Origin: Stutzerimonas chloritidismutans AW-1 | GTDB taxonomy: Bacteria; Pseudomonadota; Gammaproteobacteria; Pseudomonadales; Pseudomonadaceae | NCBI RefSeq assembly: GCF_000495915.1 | Contig: NZ_AOFQ01000054.1 | Span: forward strand, 95,229-159,228 | DNA: 64,000 nt | Direction: 5' to 3' | Shown here: positions 1 to 11,097 of the stretch, one piece after another | Position numbering within the stretch: the stretch's first letter is position 1 | How the letters are laid out: the number at the start of each line of letters is the position of its first letter | Notes under the pieces: model-generated | Told to the model about the DNA's origin: nothing | Database searches by the model: none | Seen by the model: the letters and a program-made list of their open reading frames with translations, nothing else | Translations under genes and position numbers: made by a program

Positions 1-2
1 CA

Positions 3-1886
3 CTGCTGGAGGACAACAGCGCCCGGCGTAAGCGGCAGAAGGATTTGGATATACGCGTGATTGTGGGCAATCCGCCTTATTCAGTCGGCCAAGGTGACGC
101 CAACGCCAACAACGCTAACGTCCCTTATCCAAGCTTGGATGAGCGCATTCGAACAACCTATGCCGCTCGTTCAGACGCGAACAACAAAAACGCACTCTAT
201 GACAGCTATATCCGCTCCATTCGCTGGGCCAGTGACCGTATTGGCGATGCCGGCATCATCGGTTTCGTTACCAACGCAGGCTTCGTAGAAGCCAATACTG
301 CAGATGGCCTACGCAAGTGCCTGGTGGATGAGTTCTCCAGCCTCTATGTGTTCCACCTACGTGGTAACCAGCGGACCAGTGGCGAAACCTCACGTAAGGA
401 AGGCGGGAAGATTTTTGGTAGTGGCAGCCGTGCCCCAATTGCCATCTCGCTACTGGTCAAGAACCCCGAAGCGGTAACCCACGGCCAGATCTATTTCCAC
501 GATATTGGCGACTATCTAAGCCGCGAAGAAAAGCTGGAGAAGATCGTCAGCTATGCCAGTGTGGCCGGCATCCCGGATTGGCAGCAAGTAGTTCCTGATG
601 AGCACGGTGACTGGTTGAAGCAACGCGATAACAGCTTCGGCCAGTTCATCGTATTAGGTGACAAGGACGACAAGAACGCGTTGGCGATGTTCGCTAACTA
701 CTCCAGCGGTGTGAAATCCCAACGGGATGCTTGGGCCTATAACGCTGGAAAATCCAAGCTGGGTGCCAACATGAGCAGCATGATTGGCTTCTATAATAAC
801 GAGGTATCGCGTTTCAACGCTGCGCATCCAAAGCTGGATACTAAGGCCAGGCAGGAGCAGGTCGATGACTTCATTGATACTGACCCGACGCGTATTAGTT
901 GGACACGTGCATTGAAGCAAGACTTGGGCAAGAACCGTAGCTATAGCTTTGACCCTGATTGCATAGTGCGTAGCCTTTATCGCCCTTTCACCAAACAGTG
1001 GCTTTACTTCAATCGCCGTTTCAATGAAATGGTCTACCAAATGCCTCGCATTTTCCCGCACGCAAAAGCTGAGAACTTGCTGATCATGGTTAAGCAGCGT
1101 CCTGCTGAAGGTAGTCAGCTTGCTCTGATGGTAAATTGCCCACCTGAATTGCAGAGTGACGGCGGCACACAATGCTTCCCCCTCTACCTTTACGACGAAG
1201 CCGCCCAGGCCTCAAAAGACGACCTCTTTGCCGAACCAGTAGAAAGTGGCCTGCGCCGCCGCGACGCCATCACCGACGCTGGTCTTGCTCACTTCAGCAA
1301 CGCTTATCCAGGCGAGCAAATCAGCAAGAAAGACCTGTTCTACTACGTTTACGGCATTCTGCATTCGCCAGACTACCGCGCGCGCTACGCCGACAACCTG
1401 AGCAAGGAACTGCCACGCATTCCGGCCGTGAAGAAAGCCACCGACTTCTGGGCGTTCAGTAAGGCTGGGCGCGCTTTGGCCGACCTTCACCTGAACTACG
1501 AAACCGTCGAGCCATACCCTCTGACTATCGAGGCCAAAGGCACACTCTCCGCCGCTGACTACCGAGTGGAGAAGATGAAGTTCGTCAAGAAGGGCGACAA
1601 AACCACTGTCATCTATAACCACCGCATCACCCTCAAGGGCGTTCCTGAAGCGGCCTGGGATTACGTGGTCAACGGAAAAGCAGCCCTGGACTGGGTGATG
1701 GAGCGCCAGGCCGTGCGCCCAGACAAAGCCAGCGGCATCGTCAACGACGCCAACGACTGGGCTGTGGAAACCATGGGTAACCCCAGGTACCCGCTTGAAC
1801 TGTTCCAGCGAGTGGTCACCGTCAGCCTGGAGACCCAGAAAATCGTCAAGGCGCTGCCCAAACTCGATATCGGCACAGAGGACTAG
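3..1886 (+). CDS. Type ISP-like restriction-modification enzyme, C-terminal part
   Basis: This is the 3' part of a larger gene; the frame is open from the first bases, so the start lies left of the window. An N6-adenine methyltransferase motif IV, NPPY, is encoded at 69-80. The roughly 600 residues after it fit the methyltransferase and target-recognition half of the large single-chain helicase-methyltransferase enzymes (type ISP, LlaBIII-like). In that family an N-terminal nuclease and helicase translocate along DNA and a single methyltransferase protects the host; those domains would be upstream and cannot be seen. Family assignment rests on NPPY and overall protein character, not on a search. 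Confidence 0.7.
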   Translation: MLEDNSARRKRQKDLDIRVIVGNPPYSVGQGDANANNANVPYPSLDERIRTTYAARSDANNKNALYDSYIRSIRWASDRIGDAGIIGFVTNAGFVEANTADGLRKCLVDEFSSLYVFHLRGNQRTSGETSRKEGGKIFGSGSRAPIAISLLVKNPEAVTHGQIYFHDIGDYLSREEKLEKIVSYASVAGIPDWQQVVPDEHGDWLKQRDNSFGQFIVLGDKDDKNALAMFANYSSGVKSQRDAWAYNAGKSKLGANMSSMIGFYNNEVSRFNAAHPKLDTKARQEQVDDFIDTDPTRISWTRALKQDLGKNRSYSFDPDCIVRSLYRPFTKQWLYFNRRFNEMVYQMPRIFPHAKAENLLIMVKQRPAEGSQLALMVNCPPELQSDGGTQCFPLYLYDEAAQASKDDLFAEPVESGLRRRDAITDAGLAHFSNAYPGEQISKKDLFYYVYGILHSPDYRARYADNLSKELPRIPAVKKATDFWAFSKAGRALADLHLNYETVEPYPLTIEAKGTLSAADYRVEKMKFVKKGDKTTVIYNHRITLKGVPEAAWDYVVNGKAALDWVMERQAVRPDKASGIVNDANDWAVETMGNPRYPLELFQRVVTVSLETQKIVKALPKLDIGTED

Positions 1887-2366
1887 TTGAGCCCGATAGA
1901 ACGCTGAGCATTCAGTCAACTACTGCCTTGGTTGGGCCACCCTTTCCCAACCAAGGCAGAGCATCTGCTGATTGCCAGCCCGGCACTCTCATGTTAAAAA
2001 GTGTCCGTCCCAAGCGGTCTCTATCGATCCGCAACGGTCCGCCACGTCGCTCCGGTAACGACGTTAAAAACTTTCGCCTCGTTCGCATCCGCTGAACGGG
2101 CCGCATCAACTTCCATCGGTTGATCTGTGCATCCGGCCTGAACGGCTTCATTCCGTTCGGCCCCTAGAAGCCTCACGGCCTAGAATTTCTGTAGCCCACA
2201 ACGACCTCCGACGCTACCGAACATTAATCTCGGAAACGCGCATATTCCTATGCGTGTGGCAAATGCCCGTGCTCGCTATATAGCCAGCCGATATCCGTCT
2301 TTTACCCTTTTTAGCAGTAGTGCCGGAGGACGCTGCCTCACGCTTCAGGACCTAGGACTCAAACCT
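1887..2366. other. Intergenic stretch with one long dyad
   Basis: About 480 bases between the restriction-modification gene and the AlpA-like gene. Apart from a perfect 14-bp dyad at 1923-1959 I see no supported gene. The upstream extension of the AlpA frame (from 2250) has no good ribosome binding site and is treated as non-coding. Confidence 0.5.
1923..1959 (+). terminator. Hairpin after the restriction-modification gene
   Basis: Perfect 14-bp inverted repeat, CTGCCTTGGTTGGG and its complement, with a 9-base loop, starting 36 bases after the stop codon. There is no T-run after it, so it is either a weak terminator or an mRNA-stabilising hairpin. Confidence 0.5.
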
Positions 2367-2582
2367 ATGGCAATGCACGTTAGCAACTCTGACGACGTCG
2401 GCGACGATGACAAAATTCTTCGTTTGCGCGATGTCGAGGCAATCGTCGGCCTAAAACGCTCAACGATCTATCGCAAAATATCGGAAGGCCTTTTCCCGCG
2501 ACAGCGCCTTTTGTGCGGCTCCAGCGTCGGTTGGCGTAACAGCGAAGTCCAAGCTTGGATTCGGCAAAGGGAGGCGCTGTAA
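2367..2582 (+). CDS. AlpA-family DNA-binding regulator
   Basis: A 71-residue protein with one winged helix-turn-helix: LRLRDVEAIVGLKRSTIYRK followed by GLFPRQ and a WRNSEVQAW end. This is the usual AlpA/excisionase-like layout, in which the helix-turn-helix is followed by a wing and a tryptophan-rich tail. AlpA proteins activate integrase or excisionase genes of phages and islands. The ATG at 2367 gives the usual family length. Its TAA stop overlaps the ATG of the next gene by one base (TAATG), implying translational coupling with the RepA-like gene. Confidence 0.8.
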   Translation: MAMHVSNSDDVGDDDKILRLRDVEAIVGLKRSTIYRKISEGLFPRQRLLCGSSVGWRNSEVQAWIRQREAL

Positions 2583-3637
2583 TGCAGCGCCGAACACCTC
2601 AACAGCCAGGCTGGATGGTAGAACTCACAGCAGCGGTCGATATTCCAGCGGAAAAAATCCAGTGGATTTGGCCAGGCTGGCTGCCAAAGGCAAAGTTATC
2701 CATTCTTGCCGGCGCAGGTGGATGCGGCAAAACCACGCTGGCAATATCGCTGGCCGCCACGCTCAGCAGAGGTGGTGACTGGCCAGACGGCAGCAAATGT
2801 GAGGCAGCAGGCAACATCGTAATCTGGAGCGGCGAGGATGGTATCGCTGACACGATCATTCCCCGCCTTACGGCTGCAGATGCAGACCTAACCCGCGTGC
2901 ACATTATCGAGGGGCTCAGAGATCAACGTGGGAACAGACGACAGTTTGATCCTGCAGCCAACTTTTCCCTTTTGGATGAAGCGGCCGCAAGGATTGACGG
3001 CGTTTCATTGCTGATTTTCGACCCACTGATCAATCTCATTCGTGGGGATATGCACCGGGCAAACGAAGTTCGGCAGGGGCTACAAATGGTAGTGGATTTC
3101 GCAGAGCAGCATTGTTGCGCTGTCCTCGGCATATCTCACCTGAGCAAAGGTACATCCCAGTCCTCCGTAGCTGATCGCGTAATCGGCAGCCAGGCATTCT
3201 CAGCACTTGCTCGCACGGTACTGGTGGCTGGGAAAGCTCAAAATTCCGAAGCGCGAGTGCTTGTCCGACCGAAATCCAACGTCTCGATTGATAGTGGGGG
3301 GATAGAGTACTTCGTTGAGCCCATAGTGATAAACGAGCAGTTGGAAACAACCTGCATCCGGTGGGGAGAGGCCGTCGAAGGTAGTGCTGAAACTATTTTG
3401 GCGGATATCGAGCGAGCGGACGGCGAAAGACCAGTATCAGCTACTCAGGAGGCGTGCAGCTTTCTTGAGGAGACGTTGCAAGCTGGGCCTGTTGCAATCA
3501 ATGCATTGATGGCTTTAGCTGAAGAACGTTGCATTTCTTCGGCGTCACTTCGCAGAGCCCAGAAACAGCTAGGTATACGTTCACACAAAGCAGGTATGCA
3601 GGGCGGATGGGCATGGGAGCTTCCCACCGCTCCCTGA
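2582..3637 (+). CDS. RepA-like AAA ATPase (RecA fold)
   Basis: A 351-residue protein with Walker A AGAGGCGKTT at residues 43-52 and a Walker B-like LLIFDP further on, in the order typical of hexameric RepA-like (AAA_25) ATPases of plasmids and islands. The last 70 residues look like a small winged-helix domain (TLQAGPVAINALMALAEERC). Such proteins act as helicases or accessory replication factors of mobile elements. The ATG at 2582 is chosen because it overlaps the AlpA stop codon. A strong terminator follows within 20 bases, so alpA and this gene form a two-gene unit. Confidence 0.75.
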   Translation: MQRRTPQQPGWMVELTAAVDIPAEKIQWIWPGWLPKAKLSILAGAGGCGKTTLAISLAATLSRGGDWPDGSKCEAAGNIVIWSGEDGIADTIIPRLTAADADLTRVHIIEGLRDQRGNRRQFDPAANFSLLDEAAARIDGVSLLIFDPLINLIRGDMHRANEVRQGLQMVVDFAEQHCCAVLGISHLSKGTSQSSVADRVIGSQAFSALARTVLVAGKAQNSEARVLVRPKSNVSIDSGGIEYFVEPIVINEQLETTCIRWGEAVEGSAETILADIERADGERPVSATQEACSFLEETLQAGPVAINALMALAEERCISSASLRRAQKQLGIRSHKAGMQGGWAWELPTAP

Positions 3638-3654
3638 AGGCGCTCAACGCACGT

Positions 3655-3694
3655 CGAAGGTGCTCAATACTTGTGTTGAGCACCTTCGTTTTTA
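3655..3694 (+). terminator. Rho-independent terminator of the alpA-repA-like unit
   Basis: Perfect 13-bp stem, CGAAGGTGCTCAA and its complement, with an 8-base loop, followed by TTTTT. It starts 18 bases after the RepA-like stop codon. An imperfect copy of one arm (GAAGGCGCTCAACG) lies just before it. Confidence 0.85.
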
Positions 3695-3780
3695 TTGAAC
3701 GCCTTCGACTCGCGAGAGAGTCTGTATGCCTGACTCTGCAGATAAAATCCCGGCACGCCGGTCGCATAGGTCAACCACGA

Positions 3781-4611
3781 CTACTTCCCAATGAAATAGA
3801 GATTGCCGTTCTTGTTGTAAATCGCGGCAGGTCGGAAGTCCTTAGGCCAATTCCGTCCAGGATAGTATGCATACATCCATTCGGGCAGGTGACGAGCAAT
3901 ACCCGCCAGCGCATCCATGCCGTCCTTATCAGCTCTGCTAGCGTCAGCAAATAGTTCGCCTGAGGGATCTGTCAGGAAAATCGGGCCGTAGGCTTTCTCT
4001 GACGAAATGAATGCTGGCGCAGCGCTCACCGGAGCGTCGAACGGCGCGGGGTTCCCAGCAGCCAAATCTGCAAGCCTGTCGTATTTCTTGCCTGATCCGT
4101 CAGCATACTTAGCCGGCTCATGACGCAACTTTGAGATTTTTCCACCGAAGTATTTCTCTCTCGCATCCAGCCAGGCCGACCTGACCAACGCAGATGCCTC
4201 CTTTGGGTTAGACGCCAGCTCCTCAGGCACCCACGCAGCAACCTGGTAGTGATAGACAGGACCAGCACTGCCACCACCCAGCAAGAACAACCCGACGCCA
4301 AGAGAGGCTGCTCCTGCGCTGCTAAATCCTGTGGGTGGGGATACGTACCCCAAACCTGCCGTCGCTAGACTTCCAGAGCCCCCCGACCGCAGCGCGCTCA
4401 AGTTATCTACTTCACTCCCGACCATTTCCCTTGGAATATCGCGCTGACCATCGATGCGCATGGCTTCCAGAACCAGCATGGCATCGGACCATTTCTCACG
4501 AGGAACCTCTTTAGGTTCTGGCAACGTGATCTTCGGGGTGCTGGAGCAACCAACCAGCGCAGCCAGTAGCAAGGTACCAACGCATCCCTTCACAGAAAAA
4601 AGCACCGACAT
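3781..4611 (-). CDS. Predicted outer-surface lipoprotein of unknown function
   Basis: A 276-residue protein beginning with a lipoprotein signal peptide: a hydrophobic stretch ending in the lipobox LVGC, with Cys22 as the lipidated residue. The rest has no motif I recognise; a glycine/serine/alanine-rich stretch around residues 75-115 could be a linker or a second membrane-associated segment. It lies between the RepA-like unit and a serine recombinase, reading leftward. Some conjugative elements carry surface lipoproteins, but nothing here shows a role in transfer. Confidence 0.6.
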   Translation of the reverse strand: MSVLFSVKGCVGTLLLAALVGCSSTPKITLPEPKEVPREKWSDAMLVLEAMRIDGQRDIPREMVGSEVDNLSALRSGGSGSLATAGLGYVSPPTGFSSAGAASLGVGLFLLGGGSAGPVYHYQVAAWVPEELASNPKEASALVRSAWLDAREKYFGGKISKLRHEPAKYADGSGKKYDRLADLAAGNPAPFDAPVSAAPAFISSEKAYGPIFLTDPSGELFADASRADKDGMDALAGIARHLPEWMYAYYPGRNWPKDFRPAAIYNKNGNLYFIGK

Positions 4612-4737
4612 GAAAACTCCCTATTTATTCAGTGGTAGCCCGGCACACGTAGTACGCCGGGGGCATCCTTCATTTGCCTGCCAGGTCATAGCGCCCAAAA
4701 TTATCTGGGCAACTTCAGCGGAAAATACCACCACCAC

Positions 4738-5313
4738 TTAAACGACCGCAGATGATTTCGGCGAACCGACGTAGCGGTAAAGCGTTGTTCGAGAAACGCC
4801 ATACCGTCGAGCCACATCGGTTACCTGTATCTCAGGATCTCTGAGAAGAGCTCGTATCTCACGTACCTGACGATCATCCAGCACAGGCTTGCGCCCACCT
4901 TTTCTTCCACGGGCACGAGCCGCAGCCAGTCCTGCACGGGTTCGCTCTCGAATGAGGTTGCGCTCGAACTCAGCCAGGGCAGCGAATACATGAAATATCA
5001 GCTTGCCGGCAGCGCTGGTGGTTTCAATTCGTTCGGTTATGGACTCGAAGGCCACCGTCTCCTGCTCTAAGCGACTGACGACCCCAACCAGATCAGGCAG
5101 AGAGCGCCCGAGACGATCCAGTCGCCACACGACCAAAGTGTCCCCGCTGCGCAAAGCCTTGAGGCAATGCCCCAGCTCCGGCCTGTCCGCTGACTTGCCG
5201 CTCATTGTCTCTTCGTAAACTACGGAGCACCCAGCCAAGGCAAGTGCATCTCGCTGCAGGTCGAGATTCTGATCATCAGTCGAAACTCGGGCGTACCCAA
5301 TCCGCTTTCCCAT
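4738..5313 (-). CDS. Serine recombinase (resolvase/invertase family)
   Basis: A 191-residue small serine recombinase. The catalytic motif YARVSTDDQ places the nucleophile at Ser11; RLDRLGRS and AEFERNLIRERT are the conserved helix D/E motifs, and the C-terminus ends in a helix-turn-helix (VTDVARRYGVSRTTLYRYV). It is of the Tn3 TnpR/plasmid resolvase type and would act at a res site, normally just upstream of its gene. Upstream DNA is interrupted 67 bases before the start codon by the left end of the mercury transposon, which targets such sites. No Tn3-type transposase is visible, so this is probably an island or plasmid resolvase rather than part of a Tn3 transposon. Confidence 0.85.
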   Translation of the reverse strand: MGKRIGYARVSTDDQNLDLQRDALALAGCSVVYEETMSGKSADRPELGHCLKALRSGDTLVVWRLDRLGRSLPDLVGVVSRLEQETVAFESITERIETTSAAGKLIFHVFAALAEFERNLIRERTRAGLAAARARGRKGGRKPVLDDRQVREIRALLRDPEIQVTDVARRYGVSRTTLYRYVGSPKSSAVV

Positions 5314-5375
5314 ACGTTTTTCTCACTCTGATTTCGGTATGAGAAAAGTGACAGGAAAGCGGGAAATCCCAAGCC

Positions 5376-5380
5376 CAGAA
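5376..5380. repeat. Left 5-bp target duplication of the mer transposon
   Basis: CAGAA immediately outside the left inverted repeat; the same five bases follow the right repeat. Five-base duplications are the rule for the Tn402/Tn5053 family. Confidence 0.95.
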
Positions 5381-5405
5381 TGTCACTTTCAGAAGGCGAC
5401 AGCAC
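5381..5405 (+). repeat. Left terminal inverted repeat (mer end)
   Basis: 25 bases beginning TGTCACTTTCAGAAGG. Compared with the right end it differs at three positions (6, 16 and 21). A further related sequence (TGACGTTGGAGTCGCCTCAG at 5438-5457) fits the pattern of additional TniA-binding repeats inside Tn402-family ends. Confidence 0.95.
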
Positions 5406-5498
5406 GAAATATCAAAAGTCGACCGCACGGTCTTTTCTGACGTTGGAGTCGCCTCAGAAAACGGAAAATAAAGCACGCTAAGGCGTAGTTCCCTCGGG

Positions 5499-5933
5499 CT
5501 ACACCGCGTCCGCACTGCGCGGTTCTTTCTTCCCTTGCAGTGACGCAATCAGCGGGCAGGAAACGTTCCCCTTCCGCGCATGGCAGGCGCACACCAAATC
5601 AGACAGCACGGCCTCCATGCGCGCCAGGTCAGCCATCCTCTCGCGCACGTCCTTGAGCTTGTGCTCGGCCAGGCTGCTGGCTTCCTCGCAATGGGTGCCA
5701 TCCTCCAGCCGCAGCAGCTCGGCGATCTCATCCAGGCTGAAGCCCAACCGCTGGGCTGATTTCACGAAGCGCACCCGCGTTACATCCGTCTCGCCATAGC
5801 GGCGAATGCTGCCGTAAGGCTTGTCCGGTTCCGGGAGCAAGCCCTTGCGCTGATAGAACCGGATGGTCTCCACATTGACCCCGGCCGTCCTGGCGAAAAC
5901 GCCAATGGTCAGGTTCTCCAAATTGTTTTCCAT
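5499..5933 (-). CDS. merR: Mercury-responsive regulator MerR
   Basis: A 144-residue MerR: N-terminal winged helix ([20 protein letters not shown]), long dimerisation helix, and the three mercury-binding cysteines at positions 82, 117 and 126 (HCEE, CACH, NVSC), as in Tn501 and Tn21 MerR. It represses and, with Hg(II), activates the divergent merT promoter by untwisting its 19-bp spacer, and limits its own expression. The start codon lies 6 bases from the -35 element of the mer promoter, in the usual divergent arrangement. Confidence 0.97.
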   Translation of the reverse strand: MENNLENLTIGVFARTAGVNVETIRFYQRKGLLPEPDKPYGSIRRYGETDVTRVRFVKSAQRLGFSLDEIAELLRLEDGTHCEEASSLAEHKLKDVRERMADLARMEAVLSDLVCACHARKGNVSCPLIASLQGKKEPRSADAV

Positions 5934-5938
5934 ATCGC

Positions 5939-5969
5939 TTGACTCCGTACATAACTACGGAAGTAAGCT
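5939..5969 (+). promoter_or_regulatory. mer promoter and MerR operator
   Basis: -35 TTGACT (5939-5944) and -10 TAAGCT (5964-5969) are separated by 19 bases, the over-long spacer typical of MerR-controlled promoters. The spacer contains the dyad CCGTACATAACTACGG (5945-5960), the MerR site. It drives merTPFADE rightward; merR reads leftward from the same region. Confidence 0.93.
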
Positions 5970-6004
5970 TAAGCTATCCAATTCAGATTCGAAAGGACAA
6001 ACGT

Positions 6005-6355
6005 ATGTCTGAACCTCAAAACGGGCGCGGCGCGCTCTTCACTGGCGGGCTGGCCGCCATCCTCGCCTCGGCTTGCTGCCTCGGGCCGCTGGTTCTGATC
6101 GCCTTGGGGTTCAGCGGCGCTTGGATCGGCAACTTGACGGTGTTGGAACCCTATCGCCCCATCTTTATCGGCGTGGCGCTGGTGGCGTTGTTCTTCGCCT
6201 GGCGGCGCATCTACCGGCCGTCAGCCGCCTGCAAACCGGGTGAGGTTTGCGCGATTCCCCAAGTGCGAGCTACTTACAAGCTCATTTTCTGGGGCGTGGC
6301 CGTGCTGGTTTTGGTCGCGCTCGGATTTCCCTACGTCGTGCCATTTTTCTATTGA
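6005..6355 (+). CDS. merT: Mercuric ion transport protein MerT
   Basis: A 116-residue inner-membrane protein with three hydrophobic segments. The vicinal pair Cys24-Cys25 in the first helix (SACCLG) and Cys76/Cys82 in the cytoplasmic loop (ACKPGEVC) are the known Hg(II) relay cysteines. It takes Hg(II) from MerP and passes it inward to MerA. The ATG at 6005 follows GAAAGGA at a good distance; an in-frame upstream extension overlaps the promoter and is rejected. First gene of the operon. Confidence 0.96.
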   Translation: MSEPQNGRGALFTGGLAAILASACCLGPLVLIALGFSGAWIGNLTVLEPYRPIFIGVALVALFFAWRRIYRPSAACKPGEVCAIPQVRATYKLIFWGVAVLVLVALGFPYVVPFFY

Positions 6356-6370
6356 TCACAGGAGTTCACC

Positions 6371-8537
<2,167 letters not shown>

Positions 8538-8553
8538 AAAAAGGAGGTTTTCA

Positions 8554-8919
8554 ATGAGCGCCTACACCGTGTCCCGGCTGGCCCTTGATGCCGGGGTGAG
8601 CGTGCATATCGTGCGCGACTACCTGCTGCGCGGATTGCTGCGTCCGGTGGCGTGCACCCCGGGCGGCTATGGCCTGTTCGATGATGCCGCCTTGCAACGG
8701 CTGTGCTTCGTGCGGGCGGCCTTCGAGGCGGGCATCGGCCTGGACGCGCTGGCGCGGCTGTGCCGGGCGCTGGATGCTGCGGACGGCGATGAAGCGGCCG
8801 CGCAGCTTGCCGTTCTGCGCCAGTTCGTCGAGCGTCGGCGCGAAGCGTTGGCCGATCTGGAGGTGCAGTTGGCCACCATGCCGACCGAGCCGGCACAGCA
8901 CGCGGAGAGTCTGCCATGA
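8554..8919 (+). CDS. merD: Mercury resistance co-regulator MerD
   Basis: 121 residues, MerR-like N-terminal helix-turn-helix ([19 protein letters not shown]) but without the MerR metal cysteines. MerD binds the mer operator with MerR and helps switch the operon off when mercury is gone. A clear AGGAGG lies before the ATG. Its stop codon overlaps the merE start (ATGA). Confidence 0.95.
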   Translation: MSAYTVSRLALDAGVSVHIVRDYLLRGLLRPVACTPGGYGLFDDAALQRLCFVRAAFEAGIGLDALARLCRALDAADGDEAAAQLAVLRQFVERRREALADLEVQLATMPTEPAQHAESLP

Positions 8920-9152
8920 ACAGCCCCGAGCGCTTGCCGTCCGAGACGCACAAACCGATCACCGGCTACCTGTGGGGCGCGCTGGCCGTGCTCACCTGTC
9001 CCTGCCATTTGCCGATTCTCGCCATTGTGCTGGCCGGCACGACGGCCGGCGCGTTCATCGGAGAGTACTGGGGTATCGCAGCCCTCACGCTGACCGGTTT
9101 GTTCGTCCTGTCTGTGACACGACTGCTGCGGGCCTTCAAAGATCGATCATGA
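8916..9152 (+). CDS. merE: Mercury transport protein MerE
   Basis: 78 residues with two membrane helices and a cysteine pair CPCH in the first (LTCPCHLP), as in MerE of Tn21 (urf1). MerE transports inorganic and methyl mercury. Last gene of the mer operon; it overlaps merD by four bases. The tni module begins about 50 bases on, in the opposite direction. Confidence 0.93.
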   Translation: MNSPERLPSETHKPITGYLWGALAVLTCPCHLPILAIVLAGTTAGAFIGEYWGIAALTLTGLFVLSVTRLLRAFKDRS

Positions 9153-9204
9153 GCGCTTCCCATTGAGACAAACCACGCTGTCGCTACGTTGCCTCATGCC
9201 GGCA

Positions 9205-9819
9205 TCAAATTCGGCTGAGTAGCTTCTCGCCATCTGGACGTAGCTCACCCTTGGGTGAAACATGCCGATACAGGGTCTGCCGCGTGACGCCAAGTTCCTG
9301 GCACAGGTCGCCGACCTTGGTCTCTGGCTGACCCATTGCCGCCATCGCCAGCCGCAGCTTGGCGGCGGTCATCTTGAACGGCCGGCCGCCTTTCCGCCCG
9401 CGCGCGCGGGCCGAGGCTAGGCCGGCAATCGTGCGCTCCGCGATCAACTCGCGCTCGAACTCGGCCAGGGCGGCGAAGATGCCAAAGACCAGCTTGCCGG
9501 CGGCGGTCGTGGTGTCGATGGCCGCGCCGTGCCCGGTTAATACCTTCAAGCCGATGCCGCGCCCAGTCAGGTCGTGCACGGTGTTGATGAGATGTCGCAG
9601 GTCGCGTCCGAGCCGATCCAGTTTCCACACGACCAGTGTGTCGCCAGTTCGCAACGCCTTCAGGCAGCTCGTCAAGCCGGGCCGATCCTCGCGCATGCCG
9701 GATGCCTGGTCCTCGTAAAGATGTACTGGATCGACCCCGGCGGCAATCAGCGCGTCGCGCTGCAAATCGGTAGCCTGGGAGCCGTCCGCCTTCGATACCC
9801 GCATGTAGCCTATCAGCAT
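9205..9819 (-). CDS. tniR: Tn5053-family cointegrate resolvase TniR
   Basis: A 204-residue serine recombinase: nucleophile Ser9 in YMRVSKADG, conserved KLDRLGRDL and AEFERELIAERT motifs, C-terminal helix-turn-helix (KVGDLCQELGVTRQTLYRHV). It resolves the cointegrate made by TniABQ at the res site just upstream of its gene. It is only moderately like the second recombinase at 4738-5313. Confidence 0.94.
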   Translation of the reverse strand: MLIGYMRVSKADGSQATDLQRDALIAAGVDPVHLYEDQASGMREDRPGLTSCLKALRTGDTLVVWKLDRLGRDLRHLINTVHDLTGRGIGLKVLTGHGAAIDTTTAAGKLVFGIFAALAEFERELIAERTIAGLASARARGRKGGRPFKMTAAKLRLAMAAMGQPETKVGDLCQELGVTRQTLYRHVSPKGELRPDGEKLLSRI

Positions 9820-9879
9820 GTCGTACCTGTCACATATACGCTCGATTATGTGACAGTGTGAACCGGAAAGTTCTGGTCG
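9820..9879. promoter_or_regulatory. Putative res site between tniR and tniQ
   Basis: The short gap between tniR and tniQ holds the palindrome CTGTCACATA-N10-TATGTGACAG (9832-9861 approximately) and a further TTTGTCAC, consistent with recombinase-binding subsites. Its place before tniR is that of the Tn5053 res site. Crossover point not determined. Confidence 0.75.
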
Positions 9880-11097
9880 TCAAAATTTGTCACTTAACCC
9901 GTCATTCTGTCTAAGACATGCAAAGGGCTCATCAGGCTCGTAATGTGACAAAAATTCCGTGGGGATGCCTTCCTTCGCGAAGGTAGCGCGCAACTGTTCC
10001 AGGGAAGCGGGGTCGCGCCGACCATAGGAAGCCAACGCGAACAGCGAGCGTGCCGTCTCGGGGCCGTGCCGCGCTTCAATGATGGCCTCATCAATGGCCT
10101 TGACCGCACGCTGCCAGTGATCGACGGGTTCGGGCTTCGGCGTTTTCGCCGACAGGCCACTGGTGAACCCGGTTTGGGGCTCGGACCAGAACAGCTTTGC
10201 ATGCTCGCCTGGCGGGCTAATATCCCTCACCTCAATCAAGCTGATTGCCGTTGCCGCCGCCTCCAGCATCTGCAATCGTACTGCCGGGTTCAGGGTTTCA
10301 TACGGTCGCCACAGACTTTGCCCAGCACGCAGCGGATGCCCGCAGCCTTCCCATACTTGGCGGAGATACCCCGCGCAGGTTCCGCACGTCGAAAGCGGGG
10401 TGTTCAGCTCATCGAGCAGCGTGCGTATTAGCCGAAACCACAATCCAGCGTGGATGCGTCGGCGCGGCAGCTCCACATGGCCGGTCGTCAGTGCCTGCCA
10501 GGTACGCCGGTCCATCACTGCAATCGCGTCGCTGGCGGTGCGCGGCGCAGTGTCGGCGTTATCCCAGCCGAGAAACCGCCCAGGCACGCCCCAATAGGAT
10601 TCCAGCCAGCAACCATGCAGCGGGCAGCTCAGCATCAGGGGCAGCTTCCATGCAAGCAGTACGGCTTGGTTTGCCGGGTCGTTCAGACAGAGCGGACAGG
10701 CGCGATGTATCGGCTGGCTGGGCAGCCAGGCACGCCAGTTCGTGATGGATCGCGTCCTACGGCGGAGTTTCGGCAGCAGCACCGAGAGCTGGAACGCATA
10801 GGTTTCCAATGCGTCTGGAATCTGATCATCAAGGCTATCCAGTAGCCAAGGCACCCAGCCGGCGAAACTCATGCAACGCAGCCGGTCCAGCTCGATGCCG
10901 CTCCGCTGGAAGAGCATCATCAGCAGCGACAGTGGTGGCGCGGTATCCAGGTCATCAACCTGGCCGTGACCAAGATCGTGCTCCAGCAGGTCGGACACCT
11001 CCATGTGATAGCAAAGGGCCACGCGGTTGAGCCATGAAGACAAGGCTTCGCCTTCCTTGGGAGCCGGATGCAGCGGCCAGCGTGGCGCTGGCTTCAC
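9880..11097 (-). CDS. tniQ: Transposition protein TniQ
   Basis: 405 residues, the length of Tn5053 TniQ. It has a TniQ-type zinc-binding region (HRACPLCLND and LSCPLHGCWL). TniQ is needed with TniA and TniB for transposition and is the homologue of Tn7 TnsD/TniQ target factors. The GTG at 11097 lies inside the tniB stop region (ATGTGA), so the genes are coupled; a longer ATG-initiated frame running into tniB is rejected. Confidence 0.93.
   Translation of the reverse strand: MKPAPRWPLHPAPKEGEALSSWLNRVALCYHMEVSDLLEHDLGHGQVDDLDTAPPLSLLMMLFQRSGIELDRLRCMSFAGWVPWLLDSLDDQIPDALETYAFQLSVLLPKLRRRTRSITNWRAWLPSQPIHRACPLCLNDPANQAVLLAWKLPLMLSCPLHGCWLESYWGVPGRFLGWDNADTAPRTASDAIAVMDRRTWQALTTGHVELPRRRIHAGLWFRLIRTLLDELNTPLSTCGTCAGYLRQVWEGCGHPLRAGQSLWRPYETLNPAVRLQMLEAAATAISLIEVRDISPPGEHAKLFWSEPQTGFTSGLSAKTPKPEPVDHWQRAVKAIDEAIIEARHGPETARSLFALASYGRRDPASLEQLRATFAKEGIPTEFLSHYEPDEPFACLRQNDGLSDKF

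Noticed and set aside
3529..3954. 141-codon frame after the RepA-like gene
   Set aside because: Runs through the terminator and overlaps the lipoprotein gene; no ribosome site.
4738..5313. Tn3-family transposon around the resolvase
   Set aside because: No transposase or 38-bp ends seen.
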